Virus record (IMG/VR): IMGVR_UViG_3300042923_000235
Span: 1 to 40,733 of that record
Strand: one strand, 5' to 3'
From: a virus
Length of the DNA: 40,733 nt
Shown: positions 1 through 7,547 of the stretch, piece by piece
Layout: each line of letters starts with the position of its first letter
Numbering within the stretch: the stretch's first letter is position 1
Position numbers and translations under genes: made by a program
Notes under the pieces: model-generated
What the model saw: the letters and a program-made list of their open reading frames with translations, nothing else
What the model was told of the DNA's origin: nothing
Databases searched by the model: none

Positions 1-29
1 AGTCTCGCATGTTGGCTAGTAGTTCTTAT

Positions 30-69
30 TAACCGCTCTCCTAGCCCGTGAAGACTAAGAGAGTGGTTA
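30..69. repeat. Inverted repeat downstream of the minus-strand operon
   Basis: Arms 30-40 and 59-69 are complementary over 11 positions with one G-T wobble, and the loop is 18 nt. It lies just past the 3' end of the minus-strand gene ending at 89, so it may be an RNA 3'-end structure or terminator. No clear U-run follows on the minus strand, so a terminator role is uncertain. Confidence 0.35.
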
Positions 70-88
70 GGGGAGGAGTTACATAAAA

Positions 89-520
89 TCAGAACCATTC
101 GGTCCGTTCGATAATGATGTTGAGTGTCGTCTCCATACAGGACAGTTGTGACACCATCAGCTGTATTTCCCAATCAGTAACGTGGAAGGTATCCACATCA
201 TTGATCTCTTGTTTCAGTGTCGCGATGTCATGCTCCAGTTGGACCTTCTTGGCGAAGAGCCGTTGTTGCTCTGGAGTGTACGTCCCCATATTCCCCATGT
301 TCAGATAAGCATTTTCATGCTGCTCCTTGGGAGCCCAGGAAATGTAGCCTTGGTGGTCAGGGTGATTTGGTTTACCGCCGTCCAAATACTCGACCAGATA
401 GCCTTCGTCAGCGCCATCCTCATCAGCTGGCAAATCCCAGCCTCTGTAATCGTTATACACCGCTCGTGTCATCGGCTTTGACTTAACGATTTTCGTTCCT
501 ACGAAGTGTTGAAGATCCAT
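89..520 (-). CDS. Hypothetical phage protein, 143 aa
   Basis: I cannot assign a function. The N-terminal half (about residues 15-75) is rich in Gly, Asp and Tyr and includes the stretches YNDYRGWDLPADEDG and GYISWAPKE. This resembles a small domain I remember from many tailed-phage hypothetical proteins, whose role is unknown to me. The C-terminal half (about 80-140) is charged and helical, probably a coiled coil. The start has GGAG about 7 nt upstream. It is the last gene of a four-gene minus-strand operon (3342 to 89), 15 nt after the gene ending at 536. Reality of the gene is well supported by the Shine-Dalgarno sequence and tight packing; function is open. Confidence 0.75.
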   Translation of the reverse strand: MDLQHFVGTKIVKSKPMTRAVYNDYRGWDLPADEDGADEGYLVEYLDGGKPNHPDHQGYISWAPKEQHENAYLNMGNMGTYTPEQQRLFAKKVQLEHDIATLKQEINDVDTFHVTDWEIQLMVSQLSCMETTLNIIIERTEWF

Positions 521-535
521 GAATGGTCTCCGGTG

Positions 536-1102
536 TTAAGGGTTGAGAAGCATCCCAATCTCAGAGCGACCGCCGTTACCAAACTCGTATTGAACATACT
601 TGAAACGAGACATGGCGTCGCCCATCCGATGGGCACGTGTTTCAAACAGCTCGGTGTAGCCTTCCACAAGATCTTCCTCATCCGTTCCTTTCACAAGGAT
701 AACGCCCGCAGGATAAGCGACCCCACCCAGAGATTGCAACATCTCCAGGTTTTCCTTCAAGACAGTCTGGAAGGAATCTACCGTGTAGTCCATCCAACGC
801 ATGTCGTGAATCAACCCGCCTTTGACGAGCACAATCTCACACTCGTCCAGGCAGGGCAGCAAGGTTTCTTTGTAGAACTTTGAACGGGCCTCAAGAAGAG
901 CCACGATCTTTTCCTCGTTGCTCTTGTCGGGGTGTGTAAGCGTCATCCAGAGTTCACGGTCTGCACCCAAGGCATCGGATCCCACCCCGACGTCAGTACA
1001 AATCGCAACCTTCTTGCCCTGTAGGGTAAGTCGATCTTTGATTTGATCAATGGTCGCATTTACGTTCAGCTCGTTTTGACCATCCACGTTAAAGTAATGC
1101 AT
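536..1102 (-). CDS. Hypothetical protein, 188 aa; distant kinase-like layout possible
   Basis: Unrecognised. The start is secure: AAGGAGG sits 5 nt before the ATG. Residues about 27-50 (GKKVAICTDVGVGSDALG) sit where a thymidylate-kinase-like protein would carry its P-loop, and residues near 72-98 (ARSKFYKETLLPCLDECEIVLVKGG) recall the helix-strand layout after the P-loop in such kinases. The essential GxxGxGK[ST] is absent. This is at most a degenerate relative and may be chance. It is the third gene of the minus-strand operon, 9 nt after the stop of the gene ending at 1112. No signal peptide or membrane segment is evident. Confidence 0.7.
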   Translation of the reverse strand: MHYFNVDGQNELNVNATIDQIKDRLTLQGKKVAICTDVGVGSDALGADRELWMTLTHPDKSNEEKIVALLEARSKFYKETLLPCLDECEIVLVKGGLIHDMRWMDYTVDSFQTVLKENLEMLQSLGGVAYPAGVILVKGTDEEDLVEGYTELFETRAHRMGDAMSRFKYVQYEFGNGGRSEIGMLLNP

Positions 1103-1111
1103 TCAACCTCC

Positions 1112-2494
1112 TTACTCAAAATAGTCCTTGCTCAGGATACGCAGCACGATGTACAGACACAGTGCGGTGCGTACCAGTTGCACGGTTTGTTGGGTTTTGA
1201 CCCCAGTACGTTCTTTGACGATTTCGTCACCCAGGGTTCGGATCACCTTAACAGTATCGTTCTTGCTTCGAGGGGCGCCGTAGGCACCGCGCATCTTGAT
1301 CAAGACGTCATATACGTTGGTTTTCTTAATACCATTAGTGTGCAGGTATTCAAACATGTGCTGAAGGACTGCATCAGCGAACTGTTTGTACTCCGGCTTC
1401 TTCGGGTTGTTGTACATCGTCGGGAACTGCTGAATAACATACGCCAACTTATCGCGAGGGCAACCTTCCAGCGCATCCGCAGAGTACTTGATCAACTCGT
1501 CCTTGTAGAACGAGGTCTCCTCAGTGAGGATACGATCCAGGTAGAGACCAAACTGCGTGATCTCTTTGGTCTGCGTCTTCAAAGCCAGTTCGTCACCGAG
1601 GTTAACCTTGGCTCCGTCAATCCGCACGATGTCAGTTTTGTTCTTGACGTCGTGGAAGACTTTGTTGATGTCGTTAATAGCCCGACGCAAACGGTTCTGG
1701 ATATCACCGACCATGTAGACGATTTTCTTGTCGTCATCCATCTTGGAGAAAGCGTCGTAGTGGATACCCGTCTTCGGATTGATAATGAACTCAGCCCGAG
1801 CTTCGATCAGTGCACGCCAGCTACCGTAACGCTTGATGTCGTATTTCAGACTCAAGCGGTTGTAGGTTTCCATCGCCACTTCTTTCCGTGCCATGAACGG
1901 ATAGTCGTTGTGAATGATCGAGGTCAAACACTTGTAGTGGTACATCGCCAGGATGTCGATCATGGCCTGGTGTTTGGTGTCCTTGCTCAGACTTGAGCGA
2001 TTGACCCGATACAGCAGGTACGGAATGGTCAGGTTGAAGGTATCACCCACCACACTCCATTCCTTGTTCACCGCTTTGGCTGCGTGCAGGTTTTCTTTGA
2101 GTTCCTCTTCATCAACGTCGAAGATCTCAGAGAACCACTGGTTACGGTCGGCCGTCGTGAAGGTGATCTTGTGCAAACCCAGATACGGAGAACCGAAGAA
2201 CTCCATATGACTGACCACGCCTACGGTCCGGGTTACGAACGAATAGACATAACGGCGAAGTGTCTTGGCCCACTTCTCGTCAACTACCAGGAAATCACCG
2301 AACGAGTTGCAGATGTCCAGGATCGCATGGTTGCTGTCGAAGTTGATGCCGTTGAGCAAAGCCTCAGCACCCGTGACCGACTGGATCTCTTGAGGCTCGA
2401 TCGGGTACAGGTACAGTCCGCCTTGAGCGAGGATCGAGTGTTCCTCCAGACCTTCAAACAAACTGAAGATCGAGGGTTCAATGAACGATGTCAT
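1112..2494 (-). CDS. Hypothetical protein, 460 aa, probable virion component
   Basis: No family recognised. It is a soluble mixed alpha/beta protein with a hydrophobic C-terminal helix (about residues 440-455, TALCLYIVLRIL) that could be buried packing or a membrane-associated segment. The start has AAGGAG 7 nt upstream, and the ATG shares one base with the preceding stop (TGATG), indicating translational coupling to the gene 2494-3342. Minus-strand gene blocks in phiKZ-type phages often encode late structural proteins, and the promoter-like element at 3370-3384 resembles one before another minus-strand block. The virion assignment is inference from context only. Confidence 0.75.
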   Translation of the reverse strand: MTSFIEPSIFSLFEGLEEHSILAQGGLYLYPIEPQEIQSVTGAEALLNGINFDSNHAILDICNSFGDFLVVDEKWAKTLRRYVYSFVTRTVGVVSHMEFFGSPYLGLHKITFTTADRNQWFSEIFDVDEEELKENLHAAKAVNKEWSVVGDTFNLTIPYLLYRVNRSSLSKDTKHQAMIDILAMYHYKCLTSIIHNDYPFMARKEVAMETYNRLSLKYDIKRYGSWRALIEARAEFIINPKTGIHYDAFSKMDDDKKIVYMVGDIQNRLRRAINDINKVFHDVKNKTDIVRIDGAKVNLGDELALKTQTKEITQFGLYLDRILTEETSFYKDELIKYSADALEGCPRDKLAYVIQQFPTMYNNPKKPEYKQFADAVLQHMFEYLHTNGIKKTNVYDVLIKMRGAYGAPRSKNDTVKVIRTLGDEIVKERTGVKTQQTVQLVRTALCLYIVLRILSKDYFE

Positions 2495-3342
2495 CAGAAT
2501 CTCCTTGGTACGGCACGACGTACGGCATCAGTCACACGCTGACGGTCACTGTAGGCCATCCGCTTGGTCCATTCCGTAGTGAGGTATTCGTGGTAGTCTT
2601 TCCAGGCATCACGATATTCCATGATGTCGTCTTTGATGTCACTCAAAGAAACACCGCTACGGATAATCGCTTCCTGGGTTGGTCGACGGCAGGTCCGGTA
2701 GATGTGTGCCTTAACGGCCAACTCTACCAGGTGAGCAAAGTGTTCATACTGGCGTGTCGAAATACTGCTCAGACCTTCATCGTACTCCAGGATCATCTTG
2801 GCCGACATCGAGTAAGTACCCGAACTCAAACCAAAGATCACGAAGCAGTTGTTACCGGTCATATGGATGTTGTTGTAGGTCACCGGCATCTGACGGTTGG
2901 AGCTGAGGCTGTCCACCAGCGCTTCAGTCATGTCCGAGACGCTACCTTGTCCACACATCTCGCTGCTGTTAACCGTCATACCCAGCATGCCCGTCGACGA
3001 GGTCATCGAACCCAGGTAGATCTCGGTCACGGAAATGATCTTGCGACCACCGGTAACAATGTCCGGTACGTTTACTTCAATACATGCGTTACCCAGGTCC
3101 CGGATACGAGCACCGGTCAGGTCGATGAACTCGGTCTTGCCACCGTTGGCATTACAGGCTGGCAGTACAGTACGGTGAATTACTTTCTCACGGATACCCT
3201 GTTCCACAGTCGTGTGGTTAACCAGGTTGTACCAGTTGCCTGCGAAGTTACCATTGGGGGCTTCGAAAGCAAGTTTAAGCAGGTAGTCATCGATGTCACA
3301 GTTGGTGACCCGATTGATGGCATAATCCACCGCATTACTCAT
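2494..3342 (-). CDS. Hypothetical protein, 282 aa, probable virion component; first gene of operon
   Basis: No family recognised. The protein is beta-rich in its first half, with many Gly, Thr, Ser and Val residues (about 45-180), then has a helical, charged C-terminal part (about 200-275) ending in an Arg-rich tail (RRAVPRRF). That layout is common in neck or tail proteins of large phages, but I cannot match it to one. It opens the four-gene minus-strand operon and is coupled to the next gene by a one-base stop/start overlap. Its ATG faces a 481-bp divergent intergenic region with a TATG-containing promoter candidate. Confidence 0.75.
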   Translation of the reverse strand: MSNAVDYAINRVTNCDIDDYLLKLAFEAPNGNFAGNWYNLVNHTTVEQGIREKVIHRTVLPACNANGGKTEFIDLTGARIRDLGNACIEVNVPDIVTGGRKIISVTEIYLGSMTSSTGMLGMTVNSSEMCGQGSVSDMTEALVDSLSSNRQMPVTYNNIHMTGNNCFVIFGLSSGTYSMSAKMILEYDEGLSSISTRQYEHFAHLVELAVKAHIYRTCRRPTQEAIIRSGVSLSDIKDDIMEYRDAWKDYHEYLTTEWTKRMAYSDRQRVTDAVRRAVPRRF

Positions 3343-3369
3343 GATAGGATTCTCGATGGGATGAAATGA

Positions 3370-3384
3370 GGGAAGTCATAGCAT
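3370..3384 (-). promoter_or_regulatory. Candidate phage (late-type) promoter with TATG core, minus strand
   Basis: Read on the minus strand this is ATGCTATGACTTCCC. A near copy, ATGCTATGATTCCC, occurs at 37940-37953, also on the minus strand and also just upstream of a minus-strand operon. phiKZ late promoters are reported to carry a TATG core, and both copies contain TATG. The distance to the ATG at 3342 is about 28 bp. Promoter function is inferred from the pair. Confidence 0.4.
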
Positions 3385-3532
3385 CGTATATCTTTTTTCA
3401 CTTTTCACTTTTTGGAAGGTATCATTTCAGGTGGGTTATGGGGATACCCTGTAGGGTAGATTACCCTCTGGCTATAAAACGTCTCAAATCGCTTCTCAGG
3501 AGATCGGTGGATAGATATGAAGGTAGGGTAGG

Positions 3533-3554
3533 ATATTCTTAGGTCTACATTATC
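3533..3554 (+). promoter_or_regulatory. Phage promoter-like motif (CTACATTA), Ntn hydrolase unit
   Basis: Sequence ATATTCTTAGGTCTACATTATC matches the motif before phuZ (5475-5493), chmA (13658-13678), the gp68-like gene (22582-22600) and, more weakly, the RNAP beta gene (27607-27624). All copies have an AT-rich ATTT-like block followed by (C/T)CTACATTA and all lie in intergenic DNA on the coding strand. The spacing to the next ATG (3824) is long here. Confidence 0.55.
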
Positions 3555-3742
3555 TGGTTGATAGGAAATAAAGGTATTTTTCTACTCATTTCTCCTAATC
3601 ATATACGGAGAAAAGTGGGGAGGGGGTCTAACAGTAAAACAGCAACAGTTTAGTAAAAGTGTTTAACTCAGTTAGCAACAAAGAAAAGAAACATTACTTA
3701 TTAAAACTCTCTATGACTGAGGTCATGGAGGGGTAAGGGGAT

Positions 3743-3784
3743 ATATGCGGGCTGAAAGGTTATTTCTAACCCTAAGACGCATAT
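3743..3784 (+). ncRNA. Structured 5' leader element
   Basis: A 7-bp outer stem pairs ATATGCG (3743-3749) with CGCATAT (3778-3784), and a 5-bp inner stem pairs GGTTA (3758-3762) with TAACC (3767-3771) around a TTTC loop. The two stems are separated by an asymmetric internal loop. It ends 39 nt before the ATG at 3824. A leader-peptide or protein-binding role is possible but not shown. Confidence 0.4.
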
Positions 3785-3823
3785 TCTAGAAAAACTATTT
3801 AGAAGTAACGTGAGGAGAGACCT

Positions 3824-4366
3824 ATGACAACGATTTGCTGGGATGGGAAGAAACTTGTCAGTGATTCACAGGTGACAGCCGGCATGCAGATCTCACCTGG
3901 GGGACTGCGGAAGATCTACACCCCTGAAGAAGGTGAGTATTGGGATGTGAACGGCCATCGTGTTTTGGCTGCTGGCATTTCGGGGGACGGTAAGTCGATT
4001 GAATACGTCAGGGAACACCTGCGAGTTGGTGTGACCTACAAAACGAGAATTGAGGATGTAGACGAACTCAACTTCTCTGCACTGCTGATCGCTGAAGACG
4101 GCAATTGCTATCGCTGGGGAATGACTAAGCGTCAGGGTCGCCCTCTGATGACAGATATCGTTCCACTGCTGCCTCCTACTGCCGTAGGTTCTGGGCAGAC
4201 CTTTGCATTGGCAGTGATGTCGATTGGCAAACCCGCAGAAGCCGCTGTACGCGCAGCTATCCGTCATGACAAGTGGTCTGGTGGCGATCTGCAAATCTGG
4301 GAAGTCCCACCTAAACCCGCCACCAAGTCCGTTCGACCAGTGGTTACCGAACCTACACCCGCTTGA
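3824..4366 (+). CDS. Proteasome/HslV-like Ntn hydrolase, Thr nucleophile
   Basis: The protein begins MTTICWDGKKLVSDSQVT, the pattern of HslV and proteasome beta subunits, where removal of Met exposes a catalytic Thr. In nascent numbering T2 is the candidate nucleophile, D14 (in SDSQVT) corresponds to the conserved Asp, and K30 (in LRKIY) to the catalytic Lys. Near residue 125, VGSGQTFALAVM resembles the GSG region and following helix of HslV. The C-terminal 20 residues are Pro-rich and probably flexible. At 180 aa it is HslV-sized. AGGAG lies about 9 nt before the ATG. A paralogue follows 15 nt downstream. No HslU-like ATPase is in the window, so it may act without one or with a host partner. 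Substrate is unknown. Confidence 0.75.
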   Translation: MTTICWDGKKLVSDSQVTAGMQISPGGLRKIYTPEEGEYWDVNGHRVLAAGISGDGKSIEYVREHLRVGVTYKTRIEDVDELNFSALLIAEDGNCYRWGMTKRQGRPLMTDIVPLLPPTAVGSGQTFALAVMSIGKPAEAAVRAAIRHDKWSGGDLQIWEVPPKPATKSVRPVVTEPTPA

Positions 4367-4381
4367 TCAGGAAAACACATC

Positions 4382-4993
4382 ATGTCCACAGCCGCATTCG
4401 ACGGTAAACTTCTGGTCACTGACTCGGCCATCCACACCGGCGGGCAAATCAGCCCCAGTGAGTTCCGCAAGATCTATACACCGGAAGAAAATGAGTACTG
4501 GGAGATCTGCGGTGTTAAAGCAATCGCATTTGCTCTGATCGGTACTCCAATTGTCTACCCGCAGTTCCGCAAGGTGTTGCAGGACGGCATGGATCACAGT
4601 TCTGACGCAACGGTATTCGACGGTTCGTTTGAAGCCATTGTGGTGGGTGAAAACGGCGCCGGGTACCAGATCATCTTGTCGGAATCCAACAAGGATGTCA
4701 AGAAGCAAATACTGCAAATCGTTCCAGCCACCGGATTCCTCGCTGTTGGGGACGGCGATCAATTCGCGTTGGCTGTAATGTCTGTCGGTAAGTCTGCTCG
4801 TGTTGGTGTCAAGGCAGCGATCAACCTGTGCATTGAGAGCGGGGGCAATCTCCAGGTGTTCGAAGTACCACCGCCGCCTGAGACACCTTCTGTGCGTCCT
4901 AAGAAGGGGTATCCGACCACGGAAGAATCTTTGGCCAAGTTGCGGGAATTGGTCAAGGAAGAAGAGCGCCAGGAAGCCAAAGCCAAGGCGTAA
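4382..4993 (+). CDS. Proteasome/HslV-like Ntn hydrolase paralogue, Ser at nucleophile position
   Basis: Tandem paralogue of the gene 3824-4366. It shares the N-terminal layout (FDGKLLVTDS), the segment ISPSEFRKIYTPEE, and the C-terminal GDGDQFALAVMSVGK and LQVFEVPPPPETPSVRP stretches. Here residue 2 is Ser instead of Thr, with Thr at position 3, while D14 and K30 are kept. It may thus be a slower protease, use another chemistry, or be a non-catalytic ring partner. The C-terminal extension (about 170-203) is Lys/Glu/Ala-rich and probably helical. AGGA precedes the ATG. The pair suggests a two-subunit assembly, as in proteasome rings, but that is inference. Confidence 0.65.
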   Translation: MSTAAFDGKLLVTDSAIHTGGQISPSEFRKIYTPEENEYWEICGVKAIAFALIGTPIVYPQFRKVLQDGMDHSSDATVFDGSFEAIVVGENGAGYQIILSESNKDVKKQILQIVPATGFLAVGDGDQFALAVMSVGKSARVGVKAAINLCIESGGNLQVFEVPPPPETPSVRPKKGYPTTEESLAKLRELVKEEERQEAKAKA

Positions 4994-5002
4994 TTTTCTA
5001 TG

Positions 5003-5170
5003 CTATGTGAACTCGTGAGTTTGCTCCTGCTTGAAGATAGTTAGCCCTGGCGTACCCGCGGGAATAGTTTGGAGTCCACTACCCGCAACAGTCGGTTGTC
5101 CCCCATTAACGACCGGTTGTCCTGACAAGTTATCGTTGGGAAAAGCTCCACCTGCCAAAGATATTTCCAT
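5003..5170 (-). CDS. Small Gly/Pro/Asn-rich protein, 55 aa
   Basis: Chosen start is the ATG at 5170 (MEISLAGGAFPNDN), which has AGGAGG 10 nt upstream; a longer reading from 5221 lacks a ribosome site. The protein is small and rich in Gly, Pro, Asn, Gln and Thr, with little predicted helix. It may be a small virion or decoration protein, but nothing shows this. It is convergent with the Ntn hydrolase gene, whose stop is 9 nt away, and divergent from phuZ. Confidence 0.45.
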   Translation of the reverse strand: MEISLAGGAFPNDNLSGQPVVNGGQPTVAGSGLQTIPAGTPGLTIFKQEQTHEFT

Positions 5171-5556
5171 CGTGCCCAGTCCTCCTAAACGGGGATTGGG
5201 TGCGGTGGGACTATTTTGCATTTTGTTTTTTCTTACTCAGTAGCTATATTTTATACTTGCACACGCCGTCCGGTTTTTCTCGTAGCTGGGTTATCCGGAG
5301 GGGGTTTATTGGAGGTGGGTCCTACTGTCCTTCGGTTTGCAGGTATTCTCACTCACAAGTGTTTAAGTCTTTTCTGAGGACACCCCCTGTTTGCCTCGTT
5401 TGCGGCAGGGGTTCTTTTTCACTTGTAGTCAGATTCTTAGGTAGTGTTGGCAATGGGTTGACGTCTTGTAAAAAGATTTCAAGCCTACATTACCTGTGTG
5501 TTGACCATAAACGGTCTAACGAATTCTTCCAACTGGTAACTCAAAGAGAACTTCAC
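5171..5556 (+). other. phuZ leader region
   Basis: About 385 bp without a supported gene. An open frame continues upstream of phuZ from 5200, but its sequence (Cys/Phe/Ser-rich) does not look like coding sequence and no ribosome site supports it. The region holds a T-rich stretch (5216-5235), a possible stem between CCCCTGTTTGCC (5386-5397) and GGCAGGGG (5404-5411), and the promoter-like motif at 5475-5493. Confidence 0.5.
5475..5493 (+). promoter_or_regulatory. Phage promoter-like motif upstream of phuZ
   Basis: GATTTCAAGCCTACATTAC, the best match to the shared motif together with the copy before chmA (ATTTCAGGCCTACATTAC). It ends 63 bp before the phuZ ATG. Recurrence before several key genes is the evidence for promoter function; the start site was not mapped. 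Confidence 0.6.
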
Positions 5557-6555
5557 ATGAATGCGAATACTTCTGATCTGGCATATTTCCTCTGCGGTGG
5601 TACCGGGATCAACATCGGCGTGGCTCTGAAAAAGGGTACTCACACCGACAACAACAAAAACGCTTTCTTCGTGGGCCTGGACTCCTCGGACCGCAACAGC
5701 TCCAACGATCTGTTCGAAGTCGTGCAGATGGCCGTTGCCAACGATCCAGACCAGAAAGCCAAGGGCTCGGGTAAAGTCAAAGCGACCAACTACCCACAGG
5801 CTGAGCAGTTCGTGACTCAGTTCCTGACCAAGCACAAGCCTCGCGATTACAACATCATCGTCTGCTCCACCGGCGGCGGTACTGGTTCCATGCTGGCCTT
5901 CGTTCTGGCGCGCATGCTGTTCGAACGCGATCAACTGGTTGTGCTGTGCTTCGTCAACGACAAGACCTCGCAAGTTGAAGAGATCAACGTCGTTAACAGC
6001 TACCGTTCGTACGCGTCGCTGACCACTCCAGGTTCGCTGAACCGCGTCGTTCCGTACATGGAATTCGACAACACCCTGACCAACACTCGCGGTGAAGTCA
6101 ACCAGATGATCATCGACAAGCTCGATGTGGCCAGTCTGTTCCTGACCAACGCGAACAAAGAACAAGACCACACCGACCTGAAGAACCTGCTGAACTTCAG
6201 CAAGCACTACGGCGTTCCACCGTCCATGTCGCGCATCCGCTTCTACGACGAAAACGGCGTGGCAGACTTCAAGGGCAAAGTGCCGGTTGCGGTCTCCTCC
6301 CTGTTCGAAAGCAGCGACGCGGTCATCCCACGTTTCAATGGCACCGTGATTCGTTCCACCGGCGTGTTCGCTGACGGCGTTAAGCGTCCAAGCAACGCCA
6401 ACGAACTGCACATGGTCCTGGACCACGGCGAGGCTCTGAAAGAGCTGGAGAAACACATCGAAGCCATGGAAACCCGCAAGGTCGAAACTCAATCGTCCTT
6501 TACCCAGCAGAAGGATCTCTCTGCCGGCGCGGACGACAAAGGCTTCTTCCTGTAA
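5557..6555 (+). CDS. phuZ: Phage tubulin/FtsZ-like GTPase PhuZ
   Basis: 332 aa from the ATG at 5557. The tubulin signature GGGTGS lies at residues 106-111 (CSTGGGTGSM). The N-terminal nucleotide loop GGTGINIG is at 14-21. These match the GTP-binding T1 and T4 loops of tubulin and FtsZ. PhuZ proteins of phiKZ-type phages polymerise into dynamic filaments that centre the phage nucleus and carry capsids to it. The C-terminal tail (about 305-332) is charged but less acidic than the tail I remember for the 201phi2-1 protein. Codon choice is strongly biased to C-ending codons, suggesting high expression. It is a single-gene unit, bounded by the promoter motif at 5475 and the hairpin at 6575. Its ribosome site is weak (AGAGA). 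Confidence 0.9.
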   Translation: MNANTSDLAYFLCGGTGINIGVALKKGTHTDNNKNAFFVGLDSSDRNSSNDLFEVVQMAVANDPDQKAKGSGKVKATNYPQAEQFVTQFLTKHKPRDYNIIVCSTGGGTGSMLAFVLARMLFERDQLVVLCFVNDKTSQVEEINVVNSYRSYASLTTPGSLNRVVPYMEFDNTLTNTRGEVNQMIIDKLDVASLFLTNANKEQDHTDLKNLLNFSKHYGVPPSMSRIRFYDENGVADFKGKVPVAVSSLFESSDAVIPRFNGTVIRSTGVFADGVKRPSNANELHMVLDHGEALKELEKHIEAMETRKVETQSSFTQQKDLSAGADDKGFFL

Positions 6556-6574
6556 GTCAGCGTAGATAGTGTAG

Positions 6575-6623
6575 GGTACCGGGGAGTGATCCTCGGTACC
6601 TTATAGCTGCTACATTGTTTTTT
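6575..6623 (+). terminator. Hairpin and downstream T-run after phuZ
   Basis: GGTACCGGGGA (6575-6585) pairs with TCCTCGGTACC (6590-6600), with one G-T pair and a GTGA loop. The T-run (6618-6623) comes 17 nt later in GCTGCTACATTGTTTTTT, a sequence nearly repeated after the SSB-like gene at 22539-22558. The gap between stem and T-run is unusual for an intrinsic terminator. Confidence 0.6.
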
Positions 6624-6687
6624 GATATCTTTTTCCACAGCCAAACTCATTACTATGAGGCATGGTTTTTATAAAGGGGTCAAGAAG

Positions 6688-6984
6688 GTGTCTAGAAGCT
6701 TCTCTCTGGATTTAAAATCCTATACCCTGGACGTACCAGTGGGTGGCGATCAAAGTTGCTTAAATCGTGCTGTATCCACGATGGATCTCCATTCCATACT
6801 CGTCGATGAGGGGTTTAATTCATTCGAATGCTCCAGAGCCTATCACCGGATCTGGGGAAATGACATTAACGCGTTACGGGATCAGGTAGCTAACAAGTTG
6901 TTGGGGGTACCTAGAGACGCTGTGGTTAAAATGCAGACTTTCGGTAAACTTCGTAAGCATGTATTGGTTACGCTGAAATACTAA
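6688..6984 (+). CDS. Hypothetical protein, 98 aa, GTG start
   Basis: Unrecognised. The frame is open from 6622, but the GTG at 6688 is the only start with a good ribosome site (AGGGG, 8 nt upstream); an ATG at 6655 has none. The next gene also starts with GTG after AAAGGGG, which supports this choice. The protein is small and mixed, with a basic C-terminus (KLRKHVLVTLKY). It heads a run of seven small, tightly packed genes (6688-9259) after phuZ. In phiKZ-type phages such runs between conserved blocks are variable accessory genes. Confidence 0.6.
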   Translation: MSRSFSLDLKSYTLDVPVGGDQSCLNRAVSTMDLHSILVDEGFNSFECSRAYHRIWGNDINALRDQVANKLLGVPRDAVVKMQTFGKLRKHVLVTLKY

Positions 6985-6995
6985 AGGGGCCAGCA

Positions 6996-7547
6996 GTGAT
7001 CAGATTCGATGTCCTAAACTTAGGCAATAGCTTAGTAATGGAAAAGGACGACGCTCCCGCTGTCAGGGAGTCAATTGCTGTACGAATGCTTGAAGCCGTA
7101 GTAGAGATGATCAATCATCCAGCACGGCAGGATAAACTTCTGGATCAACTGGGGAACGTTTACGAAGAACATTACGACATGCTGACACCAGATCTCGTGA
7201 TGCTCAAAATCAGAGATCAGCTGCAAAAAGAAACAAAGCGTCGGTCATGGGATTCACGCCTTAAGCTGAAGGTTAGCTTTAAGAAAATTTCACACGGCTT
7301 CCACCAAGCTCATATTGAGATGGATCTGGATGCTACGTTGAAAGCAAACGTCAAACCCAAGGTTACCCGTGTTAAGCGTGAGAAGGTAACCGGCGAAACC
7401 ATCAGCGATAATCCAAGTCCGGAGGCGATCAATGAATTCCTTGAAACTGTTGAGCGTCGGAGTATTCGGCGAACTCCGCGGCTTTCAGATCGACAACCGA
7501 CAGCTGTTAGAGAACCTTTTGAGCGAGATCTCTTCGCTCAGCAATGA
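6996..7547 (+). CDS. Hypothetical protein, 183 aa, long 3' overlap with next gene
   Basis: No family recognised. It starts at a GTG with AAAGGGG 6 nt upstream, 11 nt after the previous stop. Residues 1-140 are helical and charged (EEHYDMLTPDLVMLKI, KVSFKKISHGFH). The last 116 nt (7432-7547) overlap the next gene in another frame, and the residues coded there (RRSIRRTPRLSDRQP and so on) are Arg-rich and look like a by-product of that overlap. The functional protein may end near residue 145. Confidence 0.65.
   Translation: MIRFDVLNLGNSLVMEKDDAPAVRESIAVRMLEAVVEMINHPARQDKLLDQLGNVYEEHYDMLTPDLVMLKIRDQLQKETKRRSWDSRLKLKVSFKKISHGFHQAHIEMDLDATLKANVKPKVTRVKREKVTGETISDNPSPEAINEFLETVERRSIRRTPRLSDRQPTAVREPFERDLFAQQ

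Larger units (their letters stand above)
3343..3823. other. Intergenic region, 481 bp, between divergent units
   Basis: No convincing gene of normal size. It separates the minus-strand operon from the plus-strand Ntn hydrolase pair and holds a candidate promoter for each direction (3370-3384 minus, 3533-3554 plus). If the plus-strand site is the start of transcription, the leader before the ATG at 3824 is about 270 nt, the longest in the window. A 14-codon ORF (ATG at 3745, MRAERLFLTLRRIF) has an SD-like AAGGGG upstream, and its start lies inside a stem-loop. Base composition is A-rich and unlike the coding regions. Confidence 0.6.

Noticed and set aside
536-1102. Annotation as thymidylate kinase
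   Set aside because: The P-loop Lys and Thr/Ser are missing and only a loose layout resemblance remains, so no function was assigned.
5200-5556. N-terminal extension of the phuZ frame by 119 codons
   Set aside because: No ribosome site, atypical composition, and the tubulin nucleotide loop begins 13 residues after the ATG at 5557, as expected for PhuZ. The promoter motif lies inside the extension.
5485-6492. 335-aa minus-strand open frame opposite phuZ
   Set aside because: It is the mirror of a highly biased coding gene; the composition (runs of Val, Gln, His, Asp) is typical of antisense shadows and there is no ribosome site.
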